From an uncultured Lachnospiraceae bacterium (GTDB lineage: Bacteria; Bacillota; Clostridia; Lachnospirales; Lachnospiraceae), in the NCBI GenBank assembly GCA_910588295.1, contig CAJUQO010000091.1, positions 1-5,368 of the forward strand: 5,368 bases of DNA, in the 5' to 3' direction. Numbering within the stretch: position 1 is the stretch's first letter; each line of letters starts with the position of its first letter. Position numbers and translations under genes: made by a program. Below the pieces are notes generated by a model that searched no databases, had not been told where the DNA came from, and saw only the letters and a program-made list of their open reading frames with translations. This document shows, in pieces, positions 1 to 4,184 of this stretch.

Positions 1-103
1 GGATGCCCAGTTCAGAAGCCGCTTTTGCGCCGCCAAGTTCCTTTGCCAGCTTTACGGCCTGGATTTTGTATTCCATGTCGTACTTCCGTTGTTTTTTTGC
101 CAT
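1..103 (-). CDS. IS3-family transposase OrfA, N-terminal part (runs off left edge)
   Basis: The 34 visible residues start MAKKQRKYDMEYKIQAVKLA and continue KELGGAKAASELGI. This is the typical start of the helix-turn-helix OrfA of IS3-family elements (HTH_Tnp_1 / Transposase_8 type): a basic leader, a 'K.qAVkLa' first helix, then 'gg..aAaeLGi' leading into the recognition helix. In this family OrfA binds the terminal repeats, and a -1 frameshift into OrfB gives the full DDE transposase; OrfB would lie outside the window. The ATG at 101-103 is preceded by a clean AAGGAGG (112-118) with 8 nt spacing, which fixes the start. The element reads leftward, so only its left end is here. Whether the transposase is intact cannot be judged from this fragment. 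Confidence 0.85.
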   Translation of the reverse strand, partial: MAKKQRKYDMEYKIQAVKLAKELGGAKAASELGI

Positions 104-111
104 TGTAGTTG

Positions 112-118
112 CCTCCTT
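112..118 (-). promoter_or_regulatory. Ribosome binding site of the IS3 OrfA
   Basis: Minus-strand AAGGAGG lies 8 nt before the ATG at 103. It is a near-perfect Shine-Dalgarno and supports the chosen start. Confidence 0.8.
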
Positions 119-129
119 AATTCTCTTTG

Positions 130-187
130 ATTATACATCAAATCCTTGCGTATGAGTTGTCAACTAAAATGATACAACACCATATAA
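130..187 (-). mobile_element. Left end of the IS3-family element (boundary approximate)
   Basis: The leader upstream of orfA holds a consensus TATAAT (minus strand, 130-135) and a consensus TTGACA (158-163). They are 22 bp apart, too far for an ordinary sigma-A promoter. IS3-family ends usually start TG and sit about 50-80 bp before orfA, so the outer end probably lies around 165-187, where minus-strand TGTTGTATC or TGGTGTTG occur. The other end is outside the window, so neither the inverted repeat nor the target duplication can be confirmed. A short palindrome AGTTG-T-CAACT (155-165) sits in the leader. The boundary is inferred, not seen. Confidence 0.4.
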
Positions 188-201
188 TAAGGTAAGCGCG
201 C

Positions 202-230
202 AGGGCAGTAGAAATACTGCTCTTTTTTCT
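202..230 (+). terminator. Intrinsic terminator, plus strand, GAAA tetraloop
   Basis: Arms 202-210 and 215-223 form a 9-bp stem with one G-U pair, closed by a GAAA tetraloop (211-214) and followed by a T-rich tract (223-232). It would stop rightward transcription entering from the IS side. No rightward gene is visible to its left, so the original upstream partner may have been cut off by the IS insertion. An analogous hairpin plus T-tract stands at the same relative place before the second copy of the 20-bp repeat (831-859). Confidence 0.7.
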
Positions 231-248
231 TTCCCATAGCATTTCCTG

Positions 249-268
249 TCAGAATATGGTATGTTGTA
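249..268 (+). repeat. 20-bp direct repeat, copy 1
   Basis: The 20 bases TCAGAATATGGTATGTTGTA are identical to 889-908. Weaker similarity continues leftward (ATAGCA at 236-241 matches 876-881) back to a terminator hairpin in both copies. No gene follows this copy. The next 180 bases (269-448) hold no convincing reading frame. Function unknown; it could be the remains of a duplicated leader region. Confidence 0.8.
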
Positions 269-389
269 AGTATCACAGTAAGCAGATTCATTTTTCTGGA
301 AATGTACGATATAGGGGAAATATATGTTAAACAAAAAAACAGAGGGATTGGCAGGTTGAGAAAATAAAGGATGATAAAATGCTTTCAAA

Positions 390-425
390 GGGGTGCCGGT
401 TATTACCGGCTGGAGTGTTTGCCCC
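390..425. other. GC-rich hairpin upstream of the antitoxin promoter
   Basis: GCCGGT (395-400) and ACCGGC (405-410) form a perfect 6-bp stem with a TATT loop, and flanking GGGG (390-393) and CCCC (422-425) could close a wider structure. No good T-tract follows on either strand, although minus-strand CCCCTTTG is weakly terminator-like. It could be a backup stop for leftward toxin read-through or just an inverted repeat. Otherwise 269-448 shows nothing I can name. Confidence 0.35.
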
Positions 426-448
426 AATGTCTCTTGCGAAAAAACATA

Positions 449-477
449 TTGCAATCAAAATTTGCATATGCTATAAT
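449..477 (+). promoter_or_regulatory. Strong promoter of the antisense (antitoxin) RNA
   Basis: A -35 element TTGCAA (449-454), a 17-bp spacer and a perfect -10 TATAAT (472-477) are present, with an extended -10 TG at 469-470. This is one of the best sigma-A promoter matches in the window. Transcription should start near 484. No gene follows on this strand: the predicted transcript reaches the hairpin at 528-563 after about 45 nt. It is therefore best read as a small-RNA promoter. Confidence 0.8.
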
Positions 478-491
478 GCCAGTAGGCAAAA

Positions 492-513
492 AAGAAAAGT
501 GATAAGTTCCATG
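492..513 (+). repeat. Direct repeat of the TA module, copy in the antitoxin RNA
   Basis: The 16 bases at 492-507 are identical to 675-690, and TCCATG (508-513) matches 694-699. The only difference is three bases (691-693) missing here. It is the pairing arm of the antisense RNA. Confidence 0.85.
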
Positions 514-527
514 TGAACAAAGAACGA

Positions 528-563
528 AATCCCCGAACCGTGGTGCAACACAGTCCGGGGATT
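528..563. terminator. Bidirectional terminator shared by toxin and antitoxin transcripts
   Basis: Arms 528-542 and 549-563 enclose a 6-nt loop (543-548). On the plus strand the 15-position stem has two A-C mismatches (536/555 and 539/552) and is followed by an excellent T-rich tract (562-576). On the minus strand the same two positions are G-U wobbles, so all 15 positions pair, followed by a weaker U-rich run. It ends the small RNA from the left and the toxin mRNA from the right. This convergent arrangement is typical of Fst-type systems. Confidence 0.8.
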
Positions 564-599
564 CTTCTTTTCTTTTATAGTGGCAAAGCGCCCACTAGG

Positions 600-698
600 C
601 TATTTGTTGCCCTTGTCATGCCTGTCTAGCCATTTGCTGATGAGGTGGCAAACCACACCTGCCGCAACAGTCACAAGAAAAGTGATAAGTATTTCCAT
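600..698 (-). CDS. Small hydrophobic toxin peptide, putative Fst/Ldr-like type I toxin (32 aa)
   Basis: The peptide begins MEILITFLVTVAAGVVCHLI and ends SKWLDRHDKGNK. A single membrane helix (about residues 3-20) is followed by a Trp at the interface (W23) and a short, strongly charged tail. Length and layout match the Fst/Ldr type I toxins, which insert into the inner face of the cell's own membrane and disturb chromosome structure or membrane function. It lacks the central proline seen in Fst itself, so membership of the exact family is inferred. The start is fixed by AGGAGGT (705-711) 6 nt upstream. The gene has its own extended -10 promoter (745-753), a 5' leader of about 40 nt, and a terminator shared with a convergent antisense RNA. 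An ordinary small membrane protein is the main alternative, but the antisense repeat over its start codon argues for a toxin. Confidence 0.75.
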   Translation of the reverse strand: MEILITFLVTVAAGVVCHLISKWLDRHDKGNK

Positions 699-699
699 G
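675..699 (-). repeat. Direct repeat of the TA module, copy over the toxin start
   Basis: This is the second copy of the 492-513 repeat, with three extra bases at 691-693. It covers the toxin start codon (696-698) and codons 3-8, so it is the target site of the antisense RNA. Confidence 0.85.
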
Positions 700-704
700 A
701 AAAC

Positions 705-711
705 ACCTCCT
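705..711 (-). promoter_or_regulatory. Toxin ribosome binding site
   Basis: Minus-strand AGGAGGT is a perfect anti-16S match, 6 nt from the ATG. It directly abuts a CCCG-GCAA-CGGG hairpin (712-723), and GAGGTG within it can pair with CACCTC inside the coding region (642-647). Structural masking of this very strong site is therefore possible, as known for Fst mRNA. Confidence 0.75.
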
Positions 712-723
712 CCCGTTGCCGGG
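712..723 (-). promoter_or_regulatory. GNRA-loop hairpin in the toxin mRNA leader
   Basis: The minus-strand RNA reads CCCG GCAA CGGG, a 4-bp GC stem closed by a GCAA (GNRA) tetraloop, ending exactly where the Shine-Dalgarno begins. It may shield the site or stabilise the 5' end of the mRNA, like the upstream helix of Fst mRNA. The role is inferred. Confidence 0.5.
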
Positions 724-744
724 TATCGGTTGGACAACGAAAAC

Positions 745-773
745 ATTATATCACGCATTTCGGCATAATTCTA
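745..773 (-). promoter_or_regulatory. Toxin promoter (extended -10)
   Basis: Minus strand: a perfect TATAAT (745-750) with an extended -10 TG (752-753), a 17-bp spacer and a weak -35 TAGAAT (768-773). The start would fall near 738, giving an mRNA of roughly 210 nt that ends at the shared terminator. Confidence 0.65.
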
Positions 774-830
774 CATTTTTCCATGAGATTAAAAAACTGA
801 AAAAATGCTTGACTTGTTGTAGGCAGAGGC

Positions 831-859
831 GCTTCTATGTTAGAAGCACTTTTTATTTT
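831..859 (+). terminator. Hairpin plus T-tract upstream of the DUF2513-like gene
   Basis: GCTTCTA (831-837), loop TGT and TAGAAGC (841-847) form a perfect 7-bp stem, followed by CTTTTTATTTT (849-859). It looks like a plus-strand intrinsic terminator or attenuator standing about 80 nt before the coding region. A TTGACT-containing stretch (809-825) before it partly recurs after it (865-881). A leader-attenuation role for the downstream gene is possible but not shown. Confidence 0.55.
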
Positions 860-888
860 GGGTATTGACTTTTGTATAGCACTTTATA

Positions 889-908
889 TCAGAATATGGT
901 ATGTTGTA
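889..908 (+). repeat. 20-bp direct repeat, copy 2
   Basis: Identical to 249-268. Here it lies 28 bp before the GTG start of the DUF2513-like gene and after a terminator-like hairpin, so it is probably part of that gene's leader or promoter region. A TTGACT at 865-870 is present but no well-spaced -10 goes with it. Confidence 0.8.
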
Positions 909-935
909 GGTGTTAATGTATTGGAAGATCGGGAA

Positions 936-1340
936 GTGAAAATTGACAGCGAATGTGTGAGGGATATTCTGTTTGCGATTGAGGAAAATTCTAACATTGA
1001 ACACGGGTGCCATATGATGGGAGCATATCGGAAGTATCCGGAATTAGAAAAATATGGAGGGGAGGGCTTTATTCCTTGCCATGTGAGATATATGGAAATG
1101 AAAGGCATGCTTTTTAAACCGAACAAGGAATTTGCGGACAGTTACGACCTAACACCAGCAGGACATGAATTCCTTGCAAACCTCCGGGAAAAAAGCAACC
1201 GGAAGAAAATACAGGGCATTTCTTCCAGTATTGGAATTGCAAGCCTTAAGGTGGTATCGGCAATAGCAGAGGGAGTTGCTATTGCCGCTGTCAATCAAAA
1301 ATTAGGGCTTGCCCATTATGTATTATCTATACATTCCTGA
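936..1340 (+). CDS. DUF2513-like protein of mobile-element type (about 134 aa)
   Basis: From the GTG at 936 the protein reads MKIDSECVRDILFAIEENSN, the usual N-terminus of DUF2513 proteins ('D..lvR.ILlaIEe'). Mid-protein, HVRYMEMKGMLF fits the winged-helix-like middle. DLTPAGHEFLANLRE fits their characteristic 'LTwaGHeFLd.iRd' motif, followed by an Ala/Val-rich C-terminal helix ending KLGL. These proteins are common in prophages and integrative elements, and their function is unknown. The frame stays open back to 837, but that ATG lies inside a terminator hairpin, so the upstream 33 residues are doubtful. GTG 936 has GGAAG (923-927) 8 nt before it; an in-frame TTG at 921 is the alternative. 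Relatives usually end near KLGL, whereas here AHYVLSIHS is added and overlaps the end of the opposing gene by 14 bp, suggesting the native stop was lost at a junction. Confidence 0.75.
   Translation: MKIDSECVRDILFAIEENSNIEHGCHMMGAYRKYPELEKYGGEGFIPCHVRYMEMKGMLFKPNKEFADSYDLTPAGHEFLANLREKSNRKKIQGISSSIGIASLKVVSAIAEGVAIAAVNQKLGLAHYVLSIHS
1258..1287. repeat. Perfect 11-bp inverted repeat within the DUF2513-like gene
   Basis: CGGCAATAGCA (1258-1268) and TGCTATTGCCG (1277-1287) are exact reverse complements around an 8-nt loop. They encode the similar peptides AIAE and VAIA in the C-terminal helix. There is no T-tract on either side. It lies about 40 bp past the stop of the opposing capA-like gene, so it could slow leftward transcription. 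Confidence 0.6.
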
Positions 1341-2622
1341 TGTATCCCACTCCGTCCCGAATCACGATCTCCGTCCCATACGGTGCGGACAGTTCGCTCA
1401 GATAGTGCAATACCCCTTCGTCGCCCGTCAGCACCGGCACACCTTTCTGCGAGCGTTTCTTTTCCATCCCCAGGGCGATCGGATACAGCCGAATCTCCGT
1501 AACCTGCCCGTTCTCTATCGTCCATCCCGCCATCACGGACTGCCAGATCTCCGGCAGAACGCCGTAGCCGGCCGTTCCGTTTTTGCTCCGAGCGTCCATA
1601 TAGGAACCGACCCGCGTGTCAGGCGGCATTTTCTTATTCCGGTAGGCATCCCCGGGCTGTAACAGTACGGTCTCTGTCTCAAACAGGAAATTCCCCAAGC
1701 TGTAGAAAATGGGTGCGCCCTGATAGATCTCAATCCCTCTCAGCTCATGCGGCCCGTGGCCGATGACGGCAGACGCCCCTGCGTCCACGCATCTTCTGGA
1801 AAAAGTCTCCAGAAACATAGCCGGTACGTTTGTGGCGGTATCCCGCATCTCGTGGGCATGGAAGCTCACCAGCACCACATCGGCCTGGCGTCCCGCCTCC
1901 GCGATTTCCCGTTCCGTGCGCACCATATCTTCCTCAAGCGGCCTTGTCTCCACCCAGTCTCTGGTATCCAGCATAAACAGATAACGGCCAAATGGCAGCA
2001 TTCCCGGGTCCGGCGGATTTTTATAACCGTTTTTCACGGATTTTTCTGACTCCGCATTGATATTCGTCAGGGCCGCCAGCTCCCCGGCTTTCCGGTAATT
2101 CTCCTGCGTCACATGGTAAATCGTCTCAAAACGCAGCGGATTCAGCCCAGGCCTGCCGCACATCTCATCACTCTGTATCCCTGCCATTCCCGATTCATGG
2201 AATGTAGCCGACAGGGAAATCAGTGCCACGCGCCCGTGTTTTGTCTCCAGATAGCACGCCCTTGAAGCATCGGCCAGATGCTTTCCGGTTCCGGAAAATA
2301 TCATCCCCCGTTCCCGCAGGTGGGCGATTGTCGCCAACACCCCGCCGTGGCTGTAATCGCAGGAATGGTTGTTGGCCGTATTATACAGGTTAAAACCGAA
2401 TGACCGGATATCGTCCAGCATCTGCGGCCCGGTCATCGCCCATGTCCCGCCGGAAAAGGCGGCCGGATATCCCTCGTGGTCGTGAAATGTCATTTCCAGG
2501 TTGGAAAATCTCACGTCATGCCTGCCGATCAGCTCCTTCACTTCCTTAAATCCCTCATACCCGCCTTCCGGGAGGCTCCTGGTAATAAAGGCATCCCCCG
2601 TCGCAATCAATGTGATACTCAA
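1327..2622 (-). CDS. CapA-family (PGA_cap) metallophosphatase-like protein, 431 aa
   Basis: Family motifs run in order: a first strand ITLIATGD (G9-D10), FSNLEM (N41, E43), TANNHSCD (N84, N85, H86, D89), SFHAHE (H255, H257, E258), GHGPHELRGIE (H289, H292) and FYSLGNFLF (N311). These are the conserved positions of the CapA/PgsA 'bacterial capsule synthesis' proteins, whose fold is that of metal-dependent phosphoesterases. CapA itself takes part in poly-gamma-glutamate capsule making and anchoring. No capsule partners (capB, capC) are here, so the substrate is unknown. Unlike classical CapA, no signal peptide or membrane anchor is visible; the protein starts straight with the first beta strand and is probably cytoplasmic. 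The start is TTG at 2622, set by AAGGAGGTG (2628-2636) 5 nt upstream. It is last in the leftward operon, 35 bp after the serine hydrolase gene, and meets the DUF2513-like gene tail to tail. Confidence 0.9.
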   Translation of the reverse strand: MSITLIATGDAFITRSLPEGGYEGFKEVKELIGRHDVRFSNLEMTFHDHEGYPAAFSGGTWAMTGPQMLDDIRSFGFNLYNTANNHSCDYSHGGVLATIAHLRERGMIFSGTGKHLADASRACYLETKHGRVALISLSATFHESGMAGIQSDEMCGRPGLNPLRFETIYHVTQENYRKAGELAALTNINAESEKSVKNGYKNPPDPGMLPFGRYLFMLDTRDWVETRPLEEDMVRTEREIAEAGRQADVVLVSFHAHEMRDTATNVPAMFLETFSRRCVDAGASAVIGHGPHELRGIEIYQGAPIFYSLGNFLFETETVLLQPGDAYRNKKMPPDTRVGSYMDARSKNGTAGYGVLPEIWQSVMAGWTIENGQVTEIRLYPIALGMEKKRSQKGVPVLTGDEGVLHYLSELSAPYGTEIVIRDGVGYIRNV

Positions 2623-2627
2623 TCGCG

Positions 2628-2636
2628 CACCTCCTT
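2628..2636 (-). promoter_or_regulatory. Ribosome binding site that fixes the TTG start of the CapA-like gene
   Basis: Minus-strand AAGGAGGTG lies 5 nt before TTG 2622. No in-frame ATG is near enough to compete, so the TTG start is well supported. Confidence 0.85.
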
Positions 2637-2657
2637 TTTCATACTTGCTTACTATGC

Positions 2658-4037
2658 TTATTTTTCACGCGGAAGGATCCGTCCGCGGAACCGCACGCCG
2701 AATACCTCTCCGTCATCATCTGTCATCAGCATCAGATCGTCGCTTCCCACCAGCGTTTCCACCGTAAGCACTCCGGGAAGCAGCATTCGGCACCCGGTCT
2801 CCGCACCGCCCACCAAAAGCCCCATGCCGTTCTCCCGCGCCTCCAGTACGACATGGACACCTTCGCCAGATCGGTAGCTTCCGGCCGCCTTTTCCTGAAG
2901 CGTGCGGCTCCAGGCAATAACCGGGGCCGGTTCTGGCTCCTCGAGCGGAAGGCCGGTATGCAGCCGAAATGCCATATCGGCCACATAGGAAGCCGGGACG
3001 CCGGTCGTGTTGCAGAGTACGAGCACCCCGACTCCCAGCCGCGGTTCCCAGGCCATGTGGTTGGAGATTCCGGTCAGACTGCCGCCATGTCCCCAGATCG
3101 TCAGGCTGCCGATCCTCTTTTCAGCCAGGCCGTATCCGTACCACTGGCCGTAGTGGTATTCCTGGCGCGGACGGCACATTTCCTGAATCGACTCCCGGCT
3201 GATAAGCCGCTGCCCGCCTCCTGCTTCCCCATTTCTCAGATACATCTGCACATAGCGTTTCATATCGCAAAGCGTCGATTTGACTGCACCGCCCCCCATC
3301 AGAACAAACGCATTGTCATAGAAATCCCGGCTGTGCTCCCGCCTGCCGTTTCTGTGAATATAAAGCTCCGTACCGTTTTCATCCTCCGCCGGGCGCACAA
3401 ACTCACAGAAGCTGCGCGTCATCCCCAGCGGCTCCAGAATGTGCTTCTTTATATATTCCCCATAGGAAGCTTCCCCGCCGTAAAGGTGGATGAGCTCCGA
3501 GAGAATTCCGTATCCGTCATTACAATAGCTCATATACTGTCCCGGTTTTCCCAGGCGCTTTGTCTGGCGGTTCAGACGATTACAGACTTCTTCCAGCCCT
3601 TTCTTCGCCAAAACCGGGTCGTATCCCAGTTCCCGCTTTCCATTCTCGTAGATCCCCAGCCCGTCCGCGATATCGCGGACAAGCAGCCGCTTTAGCGGAA
3701 AATATCCCCCGCTGTGCGACAGAAGATGGGAAATCGTCACCCGCGTATCCTTAAACTGCGGAAGATAGCGGGAAACCGGATCCGTAAGCACCAGAAGCTT
3801 CTGTTCTGCCATCTGCATAATGGCAAGTGCTGTAAAGGATTTACTGACCGAAGCCATTCCGCAGATCGTGTTTTCGTCCATCGAAAGCCCGGCTTCCGCG
3901 TCGCGGTATCCGAAAAAGCGCTCATACCTGACATGCTCTGTATCAAAAATGGAAACCGCCATTCCTGCCGCGCCGTAACATTCCATGACCTTGTATACAG
4001 ACTCCTCAAACTGTTTTACCCTGTCCATTGCTTCCAT
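2658..4037 (-). CDS. Serine hydrolase, class C beta-lactamase / penicillin-binding-protein family (459 aa)
   Basis: All three active-site motifs of this family (Pfam Beta-lactamase, PF00144) are visible. S63-V-S-K66 lies in GMASVSKSFTAL (nucleophile Ser63, general base Lys66). Y171-C-N173 lies in YMSYCNDGYG. H317-G-G lies in IWGHGGSLTG. LLSHSGG (105-111) and the LEPLGMT stretch (201-207) are also typical. Residues 1-360 or so form the catalytic domain. The last 80-90 residues resemble the small beta-barrel tail found in D-aminopeptidase- and esterase-like members. There is no signal peptide, so unlike true AmpC enzymes it should be cytoplasmic. A peptidase or esterase acting on D-amino-acid peptides or similar is more likely than antibiotic resistance, but the substrate cannot be read from sequence. 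ATG 4037 has AAGGGG (4043-4048) 5 nt upstream; ATG 4028 is a weaker alternative. It sits between oppF and the CapA-like gene, same strand. Confidence 0.93.
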   Translation of the reverse strand: MEAMDRVKQFEESVYKVMECYGAAGMAVSIFDTEHVRYERFFGYRDAEAGLSMDENTICGMASVSKSFTALAIMQMAEQKLLVLTDPVSRYLPQFKDTRVTISHLLSHSGGYFPLKRLLVRDIADGLGIYENGKRELGYDPVLAKKGLEEVCNRLNRQTKRLGKPGQYMSYCNDGYGILSELIHLYGGEASYGEYIKKHILEPLGMTRSFCEFVRPAEDENGTELYIHRNGRREHSRDFYDNAFVLMGGGAVKSTLCDMKRYVQMYLRNGEAGGGQRLISRESIQEMCRPRQEYHYGQWYGYGLAEKRIGSLTIWGHGGSLTGISNHMAWEPRLGVGVLVLCNTTGVPASYVADMAFRLHTGLPLEEPEPAPVIAWSRTLQEKAAGSYRSGEGVHVVLEARENGMGLLVGGAETGCRMLLPGVLTVETLVGSDDLMLMTDDDGEVFGVRFRGRILPREK

Positions 4038-4042
4038 ATTTA

Positions 4043-4048
4043 CCCCTT
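4043..4048 (-). promoter_or_regulatory. Ribosome binding site of the serine hydrolase gene
   Basis: Minus-strand AAGGGG lies 5 nt before ATG 4037. It favours this start over the in-frame ATG three codons later. Confidence 0.6.
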
Positions 4049-4066
4049 ATCTCTTTCCCTTTCCTT

Positions 4067-4100
4067 CCCGGCCGGTTGGTTTATAACCGCACCAGCCGGG
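4067..4100. other. GC-rich inverted repeat in the oppF-hydrolase gap
   Basis: Arms CCCGGC/GCCGGG (4067-4072, 4095-4100) and inner TGGT/ACCA (4077-4080, 4091-4094) can fold with a 4-nt bulge. No T-tract follows on either strand, so it is not a standard terminator. It may be an mRNA-stability or operator element that lets the two downstream genes differ in expression from opp. The rest of the 147-bp gap shows no convincing promoter. Confidence 0.35.
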
Positions 4101-4184
4101 CCGTTACCATTCCTGCCCCTGAAAATCACTCCCAATGCGGCAAATACATCCGGTTATTCTATTTTCCACGGCTGCGCCGCTGTA

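Larger units (their letters stand above)
484..576 (+). ncRNA. Putative type I antitoxin RNA (RNA II-like)
   Basis: A predicted RNA of about 90 nt runs from the promoter at 449-477 to the T-rich tract at 562-577. It has no credible reading frame. Its 5' half contains AAGAAAAGTGATAAGT (492-507) followed by TCCATG (508-513), a second copy of the toxin gene's start region (675-690 and 694-699). The RNA can therefore pair antisense with toxin codons 3-8 and, past a 3-nt bulge in the mRNA, with the start codon. Its 3' half is fully complementary to the toxin mRNA's 3' end through the shared terminator. This matches the known logic of par/Fst systems, in which RNA II blocks ribosome access to the toxin mRNA through direct repeats. 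The transcript ends are predicted, not mapped. Confidence 0.72.

Noticed and set aside
130..163. TTGACA/TATAAT pair as a standard promoter of the IS
   Set aside because: Both hexamers are perfect but 22 bp apart, outside the working range of about 15-19 bp. IS3 elements often place such half-promoters near their ends, but the joined end is not in view.
164..454. 96-aa minus-strand reading frame
   Set aside because: It runs through the antitoxin -35, a hairpin, the 20-bp repeat and a terminator, has no ribosome site, and matches no family I know.
371..502. 43-aa plus-strand reading frame ending in the antitoxin RNA
   Set aside because: The AAAGG before the ATG touches it with no spacing, the frame crosses the strong promoter at 449-477, and the sequence resembles no family.
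580..768. 62-aa plus-strand reading frame (MAKRPLGYLLPLSC...)
   Set aside because: It is the antisense shadow of the toxin gene: it spans the toxin promoter and ribosome site and has no Shine-Dalgarno of its own.
837..935. N-terminal extension of the DUF2513-like protein with a possible membrane helix
   Set aside because: Its ATG lies inside a terminator hairpin with no ribosome site, and the family normally starts at the MKIDSEC-like point. The hydrophobic stretch comes from T-rich non-coding DNA.
884..1126. 80-aa minus-strand reading frame
   Set aside because: Shadow of the DUF2513-like gene; no ribosome site and no recognisable motif.
1258..1287. Inverted repeat as intrinsic terminator of the capA-like gene
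   Set aside because: No T-tract follows on the minus strand, so it does not meet the usual definition. Kept only as a repeat.
2853..3695. 280-aa plus-strand reading frame opposite the serine hydrolase
   Set aside because: It lies wholly within a gene that shows all three catalytic motifs. The composition (many His, Arg, Pro) is typical of a GC-rich antisense frame.
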